A stretch of 64,000 bases of DNA, from NCBI GenBank assembly GCA_938023035.1, contig CALIDI010000017.1:17919-81918 (forward strand), read 5' to 3'. A program made the position numbers and the translations under genes. The DNA is from an uncultured Leptolyngbyaceae cyanobacterium (GTDB taxonomy: Bacteria; Cyanobacteriota; Cyanobacteriia; Leptolyngbyales; Leptolyngbyaceae). The notes below the pieces were generated by a model. The model did not search any database. It saw nothing but the letters and a program-made list of their open reading frames with translations, and had not been told where the DNA came from. Below, one piece after another: positions 9,865 through 18,877 of this stretch (within the stretch, counting starts at the first letter, position 1; each line of letters begins with the position of its first letter).

Positions 9865-10841
9865 CAGACAAACTCCTAGTCAAATGGGCAATCCTTATCA
9901 AGGTTGCTGACCCATAGGAATTGGCCATTCGCGATCGCCTCCAAACAAAATCCAGCGCTAGCAATTGCACCCGAAATAACCGCCGCCCAAAGATCGACTG
10001 CTAAAGAGATAAGATTTCCACTCAGAACTGAGCACTGCTATCTTCAACACAGCCAAACACTCTTTCCCCAGGTAAAATCACATCACATTGCACTGGGATA
10101 GCCGCACAGCCCAAAAGGGCAAGACAGTAATACCAACTGGTATTCGAGTGCACCCCAGTATTGAACAAGCTAGTCTGAAAAAGCATGATGCACAGTTTAA
10201 GAACGAACAATATTAACGCTTCAAAAGCAACTTGTTGGTTAGCGCTAAAAGCAGCAGTTAACCAATAACATTGGCAACCTGTGATGCAAGCAAAGATTGA
10301 CCACCTGGGGCGACCAAGTAAGGGGACAAAACCTATATCTAGGCATTTCATCTGTACTCAAATGACTAGAATGTTGGTGAAGCAGATCAAAATTCTACTT
10401 ACAAAAGATAGTTTCTCTGAATTTATGACGTCAATTACGAAAATGAAAACAGAGATTCATCAAAACAACATTCATTTCTTAGATTGGTGCAGTTAGTGAC
10501 CTCGATACAGCACAAAAACTTTAGTCAGGAGGCAGATGCGACCTTAGATCGAACAAAGTGCTTTAGACAGAAGCTTGACTGACTCAGCATAGCTACTCAA
10601 CTAATCCATCTAGATTGGAAGAAAACCGGAAATTTCTTCACTAGTATTGCGGCTTTTTGCAGTTGAATTGGCGTAACGTGGTAGAAGCAACCTGTTATGA
10701 CAATCAGCAATATGGCGGTTGCCCTTCTCGGTTTCTACCTTTATACCCTTCTTCTCAAAGAAGCTGAATAAAGCCAAGAAAGATCCACGTAAAGATCCAA
10801 TAAAGTTGATCGCTGTGTCTATCACGTCAGGCGACCAAGCC
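9865..10841. other. Long gap upstream of bcsB
   Basis: About 1 kb separating the bcsB start from the small secreted-protein gene. Short open frames occur (44-70 codons), but none has a recognisable product or ribosome site. It should hold the bcsBA promoter. Confidence 0.4.
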
Positions 10842-11303
10842 CTAACGAGACTCTACGGGTTTTAGCAAGGTGATCTTGAGCTTGTAGTTGCCCGCTGCTA
10901 GTTCACCAAAAGCACGAACTCGAATGTAGTAGGTGCCCGTTTTCGCAATCCGAACGAACAAGAGCGAGTTCGTTGTACCATCAGGGCCATCATCATTCTC
11001 AGCAACCGTAGAGCCATCAGCGGCCAGCAGGGTGACGATAGTGTCAAAATTTTCTGAGGAGAGGTCAATCGCTAACTGGTCGCCCTCGGTTAAGTTAATC
11101 ACATAGTCGCGAGCAAAACCGCTCAACCCTGTAGGAATATCTTTATTGGTGAGCTTATCAGTCACCTGCTTGCCCGGTGTGATCGGAATCGGTGCATAGA
11201 TCTTGGTCTGGGCTAAACCGGGTACGCCCCAAAAGCTCATCAAAGCAGTTGCTAGGGGCAACAGATACAACAGAGAAAATTGAGTGAATGAGGTATGAGC
11301 CAT
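10842..11303 (-). CDS. Small exported protein with PPC-like domain
   Basis: 153 residues from ATG 11303, with a signal peptide (hydrophobic LLYLLPLATALMSFWG, then GLAQ). The mature part matches the bacterial pre-peptidase C-terminal (PPC) beta-sandwich pattern: an ISxTxGKQV-like opening, a hydrophobic stretch ending in LTEGDQLAIDL, an acidic ENDDGPDG turn and a final YYIRVRAFG strand. Such domains are usually tails on secreted proteases; here the domain stands alone, so the protein is probably a periplasmic or surface protein of unknown role. The frame stays open to 11360, but only the internal start gives a signal peptide. Confidence 0.7.
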   Translation of the reverse strand: MAHTSFTQFSLLYLLPLATALMSFWGVPGLAQTKIYAPIPITPGKQVTDKLTNKDIPTGLSGFARDYVINLTEGDQLAIDLSSENFDTIVTLLAADGSTVAENDDGPDGTTNSLLFVRIAKTGTYYIRVRAFGELAAGNYKLKITLLKPVESR

Positions 11304-12054
11304 TGTTGATTTAGAAAACCCAACCCGGATCACGCTGCATTTTTCTGAAGAAAAGACCAATGCACCAGGTCTGAAGAGAAGAAACAGCTTTTGATTCAGA
11401 TAGGCAATACTCTACATTATTCTTTATTATTGCTTACCCGTTTAGCAGAAATCCGTTTCAAACTCATTCGTTTTGAAATCGAGCATTGTCCGTCACAGCC
11501 CCTTCTTTAACCCGTGAAAAGACCAACAGGACTTGTACCTCAAGCCCCTCGCTCAAATCCTTTGTCCTGATGAGTCTTCCGAACTCTCCGTGATCAGTAA
11601 AACCCAAGACTATCGAGCCTTTTGGGTGGTTTCGGCAAGGAGCCGTAAAGAATGCCCATTGCATTCGTGGTTCAAGCATCCTGAACCATCGGCTGATTTC
11701 TGCCGTGGTGCCACGTTGGGCACTCGACCCGTGACAGAACAACTCCCCTTGGCCGCAGAAGAGTAGAAGCAACGGCGTTCAACTGAACCATAGTTTAGCA
11801 GAGGAAACCCAGGTTACCTGATTCGGTTTTAAAAATTAGCTGTGACAGAAGATAAACTGGCTTGCCTGTTAGTAAGAGTATCACGGTAGAATTCTTAAAA
11901 AGAGTCTAAAATCCTGTCTGTAAAAAAGTTTCAGGCTTTCTAAGTAATATCCGGCCCGTTATTTTAGCAGGTAATTATCAAGGGAACCTCTCCAGAAAAA
12001 TTGGGTCATAGAGGAATGATAACGCATGCAGCTTTTATTTCGGAGAACTCTCTC
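11304..12054. other. Gap between divergent envelope genes
   Basis: About 750 bp between the minus-strand PPC protein and the plus-strand SLH gene. Open frames on both strands near 11464-11772 look like chance. The AT-rich stretch near 11400-11440 and the region 11830-12000 are the likely promoter areas of the two divergent genes. Confidence 0.4.
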
Positions 12055-13281
12055 ATGTCCTATACAATGCTGAAGTCTGGAACAGCCGCTTTAGTTGCCT
12101 TGGGTTTAGTGAGTGGAACGGTTGCCCCCATCATGCTCCAAGCACCTGCTACAGCCCAAGCTGCTTTTCCGGATGTACCCTCTAATCACTGGGCCAACAG
12201 TTTTATTCGAGAATTAGTCAACCGTGGTGTGATTGCTGGCTTCCCCGACGGCACCTTCCGCCCTCAAGACCCTGTTACCCGTGCCCAGTTCGCAGCCATG
12301 TTGCGAAAGGCTTTTCGCAAGGGGTCGGTGCGCAGTTCTGTGCAGTTTGTAGATGTGGCCTCTAGCTACTGGGCAGCTTCGGCAATTCAATCAGCTTATA
12401 CCTCTGGTTTTATGGCCGGCTATCCCGGTAATATCTTTCGCCCTGAAGAAAATATTCCTCGGGCACAAGTGCTCGTATCCTTGGCTAATGGACTGAACTA
12501 CACGGCTAGCAATTCTGTAGATAGCGTGCTGTTGGCCTACAACGACTCTAGTTCGATTCCTGCCTACGCCCGCGCCAGCATTGCGGCTGCAACCGAACGA
12601 CGGATTGTTGTAAATTATCCCAGTGTGCAAACGCTTGCCCCCAACCAGATTGCGACCCGTGCAGACGTGGCAGCTTTCATCTACCAGGCGCTTGTAAGTC
12701 AAGGGGAAGCTGTAGCGATTAATTCTCCCTATATTGCTGGTCAGCCAGTCAGTCAGACGGTGCGCATCCCAGCGGGTACTTCTCTGCCTCTAGTTTATGA
12801 CCAGGCAGAAAAGATCTTACTGGCGAAGGATGAACCAAATCCGGCTCCATTGACCTTAAGGGTCGCTCAAAACATTGTGACCTCCCAGGGAACGGTGTTA
12901 ATCCCTTCTGGTAGCAGTGTCGTCGGAGAACTCCGCACCATTAATGGTGGCGCTCGCTTCTTTGCCAGTGAAATTGTCTTTCCTGATGGGCGACGCTTAC
13001 CAGTTGATGCGACCTCGGGGTTGATTACCAAAACAGAAACTATCCGTAAAGGGGCGAGCTTGGGTCGCATTTTGACGGGTACTGTTGTGGGTGCTGGTGC
13101 CGCAGCAGGGATTGCTGGGGTTACGGGCGATCGCAATATTGCAGCAGATGAAGTCCTGGGGGGTGCGGCAGCGGGCGCTTTGGCTGGTGTACTGCTAGGT
13201 CGCGATCGCGTTGATTTGATTGCGATCAACCCCAATACAGATTTGTCGGTCACTATCAATTCTGATCTAGTACTGCGCTAG
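12055..13281 (+). CDS. SLH-domain envelope protein
   Basis: 408 residues from ATG 12055, which has CGGAGA upstream. A signal peptide ends near ATAQA. Two clear SLH repeats follow (FPDVPSNHWANSFIRELV and FVDVASSYWAASAIQSAY, each with a GYP/GFPDGxFRP core and an R-A-Q/F helix), then a third, more divergent one. SLH domains bind pyruvylated or related cell-wall polymers. The C-terminal half has a strand-rich region and a Gly/Ala-rich segment (GTVVGAGAAAGIAG...GGAAAGALAGVLLG) resembling a glycine-zipper. It is not a SomA/OprB-type porin, because it lacks their beta-barrel length. A strong terminator follows. Confidence 0.82.
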   Translation: MSYTMLKSGTAALVALGLVSGTVAPIMLQAPATAQAAFPDVPSNHWANSFIRELVNRGVIAGFPDGTFRPQDPVTRAQFAAMLRKAFRKGSVRSSVQFVDVASSYWAASAIQSAYTSGFMAGYPGNIFRPEENIPRAQVLVSLANGLNYTASNSVDSVLLAYNDSSSIPAYARASIAAATERRIVVNYPSVQTLAPNQIATRADVAAFIYQALVSQGEAVAINSPYIAGQPVSQTVRIPAGTSLPLVYDQAEKILLAKDEPNPAPLTLRVAQNIVTSQGTVLIPSGSSVVGELRTINGGARFFASEIVFPDGRRLPVDATSGLITKTETIRKGASLGRILTGTVVGAGAAAGIAGVTGDRNIAADEVLGGAAAGALAGVLLGRDRVDLIAINPNTDLSVTINSDLVLR

Positions 13282-13338
13282 GTTAAACGCTTTAGGGTGC
13301 GTAGCTCCACAGTAGACATCGTCTAGAACCTCTAGCAT

Positions 13339-13366
13339 GGGAAGTTGCAAGGCAGCTTCCCTTTTT
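13339..13366 (+). terminator. Intrinsic terminator after the SLH gene
   Basis: GGGAAGTTGC and GCAGCTTCCC form a 10-bp stem (one G-T pair) around a three-base loop, followed at once by TTTTT. It lies 57 bp after the SLH stop and is a convincing factor-independent terminator. Confidence 0.85.
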
Positions 13367-13902
13367 GGGTTTTGGCTAGTTCCCAAAAAGTAGAGCGATC
13401 GCCAGGTTACTCCGTCCCTTGAGGGTTAAAGGGGGTTAGGGACGTTGTTCCCAGCCAAAGGGGATCCCTCTGCTCTCCGTCCTCAAGCAAGCAGCTACGG
13501 CTATGGCTAGAAAAACACTAAACTTGTCAGGCAAAAACAAGAAAAGCGGCTGAAAGCCTATCTGTGAAGGGAATGCGTCGCTTTTGATCGAAAATCACCC
13601 AGATCTTCAATGAGTCAAGTTTTCAAAGGATGTTTGATCTAATTTCCAGACAACGCTATTCCCTTGGGAGCTGCACAAAAATAAGATACCCGTGATGCGT
13701 TACGGTTATCGCCTACCCCATCCTATGAGAAGGGGCGTTACTTAGTTATGAATCCCTTAGGGTACATCATCGTAATAGAGAGCAAAATCAGCCAAGTCAG
13801 AAAACGAAAGCTTCTCAGTTCTCAACTGATTTTCGACCCCAATGAATGCCACGCTGCACTTAGGGTAAAACACTCGTGGCTCAACGGTTTCCACCCTTTG
13901 CT
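13367..13902. other. Gap with a weak copy of a dispersed repeat
   Basis: No gene seen. At 13857-13890 there is a diverged copy (C1) of a 35-40 bp repeat whose better copies lie at 20386-20424, 29554-29596, 41271-41305 and 59991-60032. Its core in this orientation is CTTAGGGTAAAAC, followed by GTGGCTCAACGG. Confidence 0.45.
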
Positions 13903-15072
13903 TTAATTTTCGCTACTCGGCTCATTCCGCTTGGAAGGCTTAGGCACTGGCGGGCGATTGGGTGTAGCACCCGATTGCCGGGATTTGCCCCCCCCGCCTC
14001 CGTCAAACCGTTTCTTGAAGGGACGCCCCCCTTTCTTAAAGGAAGCGGCTGCCCCCATTTTCTTTTTAGGCGGCACCAGCCCAACCACATTACTCTCGAT
14101 AATCGCCAGCGAGGTGGCTTCTCGTCTGATATGGAAGTCCCAAAAATAACCAACGGTTTTAGGGCTAGATAACGTTCCCTTAAGGTGGAGTTTGAAAGCC
14201 TTTGCCTTTTCCGTGCCCTTCTTAGGACTTTGTTGAATTTTAACAATGACTAACTCCTGTTCGGGTTCGACCGTCAGCACCTCACCCCGAATGGAAAAAT
14301 AGTCATCATCGTAGCCAGGAGTCAAATCACTCCCCTCTTGTCCAGAAAGAACTGCTACAGTCTCTGCTGTTGGCCTTTCAGAGCCGCCATTCGTGGTTAG
14401 AGCCTCCTTCTGCTCTAGCAATTCTTTCTGTAGCTTTTCTGGCTCCCATACCCCCACTACTTGAATATGCAGATCCTTTTGCTGAACTCGGGTGCGCGGG
14501 TAGACAACCCAGAGATGCTCTTGAGTCAGATCGAGATGGTTTTTTACCAGGCTCATGATCCGCCCTAGTAAGACGGCCTCAACCACTGTACCATCGGCGA
14601 TCGTCATTTCCCCACGGGTAAACTGCTCTGCAGAAGGAGTGTATCGCCCGCGTACCAAGCCGATCGCCCGATACTGTTTTGGCTCACTCGGTGGTGGAAT
14701 CGGTTGAAACCGGTTGACAGGCTTGACCTCCGTTGCTTGACTAGAAGCCGCCGATTTTTCTTCCATTGCCTTCGGCGAAGCGATCGCCGCCGTTAGAGAC
14801 GGCGGTTGGGTTGCCTTTGGTTCATCCACTGGCTTTACCGCTGGCCGTACCGGACGCATCACTGGGCGCTTCAACTCCAAGACTGGCCCCCCTGTCGGGG
14901 CTTGTGCAGGAATTGTTGACTCCTTAGGAGAACTATCAGGCGCAGAGGGACTCGCAAGATCAGGAGATTGGGCATCGCCAGATCCACCCGTGTGATCAGA
15001 CGACAGCTTTGCTGGATCAGCAGACGCGCTAGGGTTAGAGGAGGAAAGGGGCTGTTCGGGCAAAGGACTCAT
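13903..15072 (-). CDS. Conserved cyanobacterial protein of unknown function
   Basis: 389 residues from ATG 15072 (a GTG at 15087 is also possible). The first 130 residues are disordered-looking and rich in Ser, Pro, Ala and Lys. A compact middle part follows (IGLVRGRYTPSAEQFTRGEM..., VVEAVLLGRIMSLVKNHLDL, LWVVYPRTR) that looks like a folded beta-rich domain, then a second strand-rich part. The C-terminal 50 residues are strongly basic and Gly/Lys/Arg-rich (FKKGGRPFKKRF, GGGGGKSRQ), a type of tail often found in nucleic-acid-binding proteins. I do not recognise a named family, and RNA binding is only a guess from the tail. Confidence 0.75.
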   Translation of the reverse strand: MSPLPEQPLSSSNPSASADPAKLSSDHTGGSGDAQSPDLASPSAPDSSPKESTIPAQAPTGGPVLELKRPVMRPVRPAVKPVDEPKATQPPSLTAAIASPKAMEEKSAASSQATEVKPVNRFQPIPPPSEPKQYRAIGLVRGRYTPSAEQFTRGEMTIADGTVVEAVLLGRIMSLVKNHLDLTQEHLWVVYPRTRVQQKDLHIQVVGVWEPEKLQKELLEQKEALTTNGGSERPTAETVAVLSGQEGSDLTPGYDDDYFSIRGEVLTVEPEQELVIVKIQQSPKKGTEKAKAFKLHLKGTLSSPKTVGYFWDFHIRREATSLAIIESNVVGLVPPKKKMGAAASFKKGGRPFKKRFDGGGGGKSRQSGATPNRPPVPKPSKRNEPSSEN

Positions 15073-15379
15073 AGGTTTTACTTTCACGGCAGAGCAGGCG
15101 ACCTTATCAGTTTAGCTATTCTAGTGAATGCAACTGAGTCGCCCATGAATCCGCAAGTTTTGCGTAATTTTCATAAACAGGCTTAACTGCGGTTGTCGAA
15201 ACAGGGACGGGATGATCTAACTTTAAAGACCTATCATACAAGCTGATTCAGGTTAGCAGATCAATATAGTCAATGCACTATAGTCAATGCACTTCAAAGC
15301 TCCTCTAAGGTCAGCCTGAAAAGGCCAGTCTGAACTGCTAACCGGCAACCCCCTGCTGACTTGCTGAAAAGAGCGATCA

Positions 15380-16160
15380 TTTTCCGCAAAGTTGAATTGA
15401 ATCAATCGGTTGCACCCATAACAGCCCGCTGTCCTGAGCTAGAAATCTGCTAGAAATCTGCCTGGAAAGGTAGACTTTCCCCAGTTTGGCAGATTAAGGT
15501 AGTCTGAATGGCCTATGGAAATCGGTCAATGAATGAAAATGTCGGATGATTCAGGGGCACGGAACGGTTGAAATCTACAGCTCTATCCCGAACAATGCCA
15601 TCTGCAGTCAGGCAGGCACTGTCTATTGACAAAGCTCTAGAGAAAGTATTTTTTACAATTCTTTGTGCTCACCCTGGTTTTCCCCAAGATTTTCCACAGA
15701 CTTCCTGAGTTTTCCACAGACTGTGGGAGCAATTGGCCATTTTTCCCCAGATAGGCGATCGCCTCTGCAACAGATGATCGACACAAAGCGCTCGAATTGT
15801 TAGTTTACTTTGCGGGGATCACCCTGAGATCACTGCTTACATAAAGAAAAATTGAGACAATCGCAACCCTCTCTAAGGGTTGACGTTGACAAGATCTGAC
15901 AAAGATGGCGACAATAAAGCACCTACGTTATAAACCTCTGCACTGCCCCTCTTCTTATTTTAGGTAGCGTTTGAACAAGTGGAGGGCTGAAGTGTGGGGG
16001 ACTTCAGCGGCCTTCAGTCATAAATCTGGCCCAATCAATCGACAAAAGCAGACACGCTTCATCTAGGTATTCTTTATCCAGGTATTCTTTTTATTTCTTC
16101 ATTTTTAATTTTATTTCTTCATTTTTTAATTTTACCTTTCTTAAAGTTCTCTTTTCTTTT
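15380..16160. other. Candidate chromosomal replication origin (DnaA-box cluster and AT-rich repeats)
   Basis: The gene-free region 15073-16193 holds two perfect cyanobacterial-type DnaA boxes TTTTCCACA in the same direction (15690-15698 and 15710-15718). One-mismatch boxes TTTTCCCCA lie at 15678-15686 and 15741-15749, and TTTTCCGCA at 15380-15388. An AT-rich block with internal repeats follows at 16060-16160 (TATTTCTTCATTTTTAATTT twice), as expected of an unwinding element. Genes on the left are mostly minus and on the right mostly plus. dnaA and dnaN are not in the window, so this rests on sequence pattern alone. Confidence 0.5.
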
Positions 16161-16193
16161 GTTGCAGCTTACGCATCTTTAAAGAGGTTGGTT

Positions 16194-16400
16194 ATGCAAA
16201 CGACAACAATTAGCCTGTTGGCAGAAATTCCAGAGGGCTTACATCAAGCCATTGCCCAATATCTGGAGAACCACCCAAACTGGGATCAAGACCGCTTATT
16301 TGCGGCGGCTTTGTCGCTGTTTCTATTGCAAACGAGTGAGACGACTGACCAGGGCAAAGCGGATGCCTCCTTGGAAGCATGGTTTCGTCAATCTGTGTAA
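16194..16400 (+). CDS. DUF2811-type small cyanobacterial protein
   Basis: 68 residues from ATG 16194, preceded by AAGAGG. The core EIPEGLHQAIAQYLENHP, NWDQDRLF and AALSLFLLQ matches, from memory, the small cyanobacterial family annotated as DUF2811, of about this size. It is helical and soluble, perhaps ribbon-helix-helix-like. Function unknown. It lies directly downstream of the candidate origin. Confidence 0.72.
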   Translation: MQTTTISLLAEIPEGLHQAIAQYLENHPNWDQDRLFAAALSLFLLQTSETTDQGKADASLEAWFRQSV

Positions 16401-16780
16401 ACAAGTTGAATTTTGGATTTTCAATTTGCGAGGATAGTCACTGAACTACTCAATCATCTTCAGGTTCACAGCAGTGACTGAAACCGAATAAAATCTGGAT
16501 GCGTTGTGGCGATGTCTTGACGAGGTTTATGCCACGAGCCTAGCCTGTTTAACGTTTTATCGCCATAGCCAGTTCATTGAGAACAAAGTGAAAGATGAAC
16601 CCCTAGCTGAGGGCATTGCCCCCATAACCCCCTTACACCCCATAGACTCAGCAACTTGGCGATAACTGTATCGGCCGATTCTGGTCATACCTGTCCTGAA
16701 AAAACAACTGGCTTCGAGTCAGCCTAGGTGGAGTGCGTATTGCGGTTAAAAGCCCAAATTTTGCAAAAGAGGTTTGATTG
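16401..16780. other. Gap upstream of hemJ
   Basis: 380 bp. GTCACTG (16437) and CAGTGAC (16472) form a 7-bp inverted repeat with a long loop just after the DUF2811 gene. Otherwise nothing clear. Confidence 0.35.
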
Positions 16781-17374
16781 ATGACATATTTTTGGTTTAA
16801 GGCATTTCACCTTGTGGGTATTGTGTGTTGGTTTGCGGGCCTATTCTATCTGCCGCGGTTGTTTGTTTACCATGCCGAAGCAAACGAGCAATCAGAGCCA
16901 GCTCGCAGCATTCTCAAAGCACAGTATCAAGTCATGGAGAAGCGCCTCTACAGCATTATTATGACGCCGGCCATGCTACTGACTGTAGCTATGGCGGTTG
17001 GTCTATTAACGATAGAACCCGAGGTTTTGAAACAGCCCTGGCTCCATGTTAAGCTCGCTTGCGTCTTGTTGCTGTTGGGATACCATCATTACTGCAAACG
17101 CATAATGAAAAAGTTGGCTCACGATGAATGCCAGATGACTAGCCAGCAGTTTCGCTGGTTTAATGAGTTTCCGACGGTTTTCTTTGTCGTGGTGGTGCTG
17201 TTAGCCGTGTTCAAGAACAACTTTCCTACGGATGCGGTGACTTGGCTGATTGCAGCGATGGTGGTAGCGATGGCGACAGCAATTCAACTCTACGCCCGGA
17301 AGCGTCGCTTGGATCGGGAAAAGGGAGCGATCGCAGCCTCCGAAGAGTCAGCTTCTTCGGGAGCGAGTGCCTGA
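16781..17374 (+). CDS. hemJ: Protoporphyrinogen IX oxidase HemJ
   Basis: 197 residues from ATG 16781, preceded by AAGAGG. HemJ oxidises protoporphyrinogen IX to protoporphyrin IX, the last step shared by heme and chlorophyll synthesis, and is the main enzyme of this kind in cyanobacteria. The N-terminal helix KAFHLVGIVCWFAGLFYLPRLF carries the family's conserved His, and further helices with YHHYCKRIMKK and the YSIIMTPAMLLT segment follow. The length fits the family. A 35-residue polar tail is specific to this protein. Confidence 0.92.
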   Translation: MTYFWFKAFHLVGIVCWFAGLFYLPRLFVYHAEANEQSEPARSILKAQYQVMEKRLYSIIMTPAMLLTVAMAVGLLTIEPEVLKQPWLHVKLACVLLLLGYHHYCKRIMKKLAHDECQMTSQQFRWFNEFPTVFFVVVVLLAVFKNNFPTDAVTWLIAAMVVAMATAIQLYARKRRLDREKGAIAASEESASSGASA

Positions 17375-17688
17375 AGTTCAGTCATCCCACCCTATTAGTT
17401 TGTTCGATTGACCTTACCGGCCTTTCTGACAAACCCTGACCCCACCCTCCTTCTCCCCTAATGATCGGCTTAACCCTACGCCAGAGCGTTAGGACGCTTG
17501 AACAAGGAGGGATATAGAGGTTGTTCCTCTCATACACTTCGTTCTAACCTTAGGTTGCACTACTAAATCAGCTTCAAACTGAAGAGGAAGCGGCCTGCGA
17601 TCGCGCTACACTAAAGGGCAACCACATAAAAGTGCCGCAACATAACATAATAGCTGCACAATCTTGCTTTCTGGATTTTGAGACCCCT
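17375..17688. other. Gap between hemJ and ycf3
   Basis: 314 bp. A TAGAGGTTGTTCC motif near 17514 resembles part of the GTAGAGGTT repeat seen at 4670 and 38495. No gene. Confidence 0.3.
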
Positions 17689-18210
17689 ATGCCCAGAACA
17701 CAGCGTAACGATAACTTTATTGACAAAAGCTTTACCGTCATGGCAGACCTAATTCTTAAGGTTTTGCCAACGAATCGCAAGTCTAAGGTAGCGTTTGCCT
17801 ACTACCGCGACGGTATGGCGGCCCAAGCCGATGGCGAATATGCTGAAGCCCTAGAAAACTACTATGAAGCCTTAAAGTTAGAAGAAGACCCTAATGATCG
17901 CAGCTACATCCTCTATAACATTGGGCTGATTCATACCAGCAATGGTGAGCATGAGCAAGCTTTAGACTACTACGAGCAGGCCCTAGAACTAAACCCTAGA
18001 CTGCCTCAAGCCCTAAACAACATTGCGGTCATTTACCACTTCCAAGGAGAGCAGGCCAAAGAAGCCGGGCAAGATAAAGAAGCAGAAGCCTACTTTGACC
18101 AGGCCGCTGAATATTGGAAACGGGCAATTCGCCAGGCCCCCAATAACTATATCGAAGCTCAAAACTGGTTGAAAACCACCGGGCGATCGCAAATGGATGT
18201 CTACTTCTAG
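17689..18210 (+). CDS. ycf3: Photosystem I assembly protein Ycf3
   Basis: 173 residues from ATG 17689, the usual Ycf3 length. Three tetratricopeptide repeats are visible ([25 protein letters not shown], then [26 protein letters not shown], then the [14 protein letters not shown] repeat). Ycf3 is a thylakoid-associated chaperone needed for assembly of photosystem I. The frame is open further upstream, but that extension lacks a reasonable start. The gatC start lies 10 bp downstream, so the two are probably co-transcribed. Confidence 0.95.
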   Translation: MPRTQRNDNFIDKSFTVMADLILKVLPTNRKSKVAFAYYRDGMAAQADGEYAEALENYYEALKLEEDPNDRSYILYNIGLIHTSNGEHEQALDYYEQALELNPRLPQALNNIAVIYHFQGEQAKEAGQDKEAEAYFDQAAEYWKRAIRQAPNNYIEAQNWLKTTGRSQMDVYF

Positions 18211-18220
18211 GGAGCGGGAG

Positions 18221-18511
18221 ATGATTGACCGGCAACAAGTTCATAAGGTAGCCCACCTCGCCCGATTAGCCCTGACCGACCAGGAAGAAGAAACCCTCAC
18301 AACCCAGCTTCAGGAGATTTTAGGGTATTTTGACCAGTTGAGTGAGCTAGATACCAGTGATGTGCCACCAACAACACGGGCGATTGAGGTCGTCAACGTG
18401 GTGCGTGCCGATGAATTGAAAACGCACCTCTCCCGGGATGCAATCCTTGACTGTGCCCCCGAACGGGATGGGGAATTCTTTAAGGTGCCGAAAATCATCA
18501 ACGAAGGCTAA
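18221..18511 (+). CDS. gatC: Asp-tRNA(Asn)/Glu-tRNA(Gln) amidotransferase subunit C
   Basis: 96 residues from ATG 18221, immediately after GGGAG. The pattern VHKVAHLARLAL, ILGYFDQLSELDTSDVPPT and RDAILDCAPERDGEFFKVPKI is the GatC signature. GatC stabilises the GatA-GatB complex that converts misacylated Glu-tRNA(Gln) to Gln-tRNA(Gln), the usual route in cyanobacteria; the window also carries gltX and tRNA-Gln. gatA and gatB are not nearby. Confidence 0.94.
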   Translation: MIDRQQVHKVAHLARLALTDQEEETLTTQLQEILGYFDQLSELDTSDVPPTTRAIEVVNVVRADELKTHLSRDAILDCAPERDGEFFKVPKIINEG

Positions 18512-18618
18512 ACCTTTGAAGGATGCTCCATCAAGCCTACTCCCCTGGTAGACCTGGTAACAAGTCATCGCGGTGATCGGCAAAAAACCGACCTGCGCCA
18601 GCTTAGTCAAGTTTGCCG

Positions 18619-18840
18619 ATGCAGACTCACGCAAAGGCAACTATAGCCTACCAGACCTTCTTCAAAGCCAACCCCCGCACCCTAGACCCCATGCAACAGG
18701 CAGAAAACTATCAATAACTGTTGCAGCAAGCTCTACAACCGGGTACGAGTGTGGAGCAAGCCCTGCAAAGGGGGGCGTTCATTAGCGGTTTGGGCAGAAC
18801 CTGCTACGCTAGTAATTTCTTCTTCAAGTTAAGAAACTAG
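18619..18840 (+). pseudogene. Possible decayed small gene with an in-frame stop
   Basis: From ATG 18619 the frame reads 32 codons (…AYQTFFKANPRTLDPMQQAENYQ), meets TAA at 18715-18717, and continues in the same frame with equally protein-like content (LLQQALQPGTSVEQALQRGAFISG…) to TAG at 18838. The Gln-rich helical texture is the same on both sides, and CAA to TAA is one change. No family is recognised, so this could also be a chance frame. Confidence 0.3.
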
Positions 18841-18858
18841 GCAAGTTAAGAAACTAGG
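18825..18858 (+). repeat. 17-bp perfect tandem duplication upstream of sucC
   Basis: CAAGTTAAGAAACTAGG occurs twice without a gap (18825-18841 and 18842-18858), ending 19 bp before the sucC ATG. It may lie within the 5' untranslated leader. Confidence 0.8.
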
Positions 18859-18877
18859 CTGCAACAGGTTGGGCCGC

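Noticed and set aside
11464..11772. Overlapping open frames on both strands
   Set aside because: Neither has a signal, motif or ribosome site; typical of chance frames in GC-balanced DNA.
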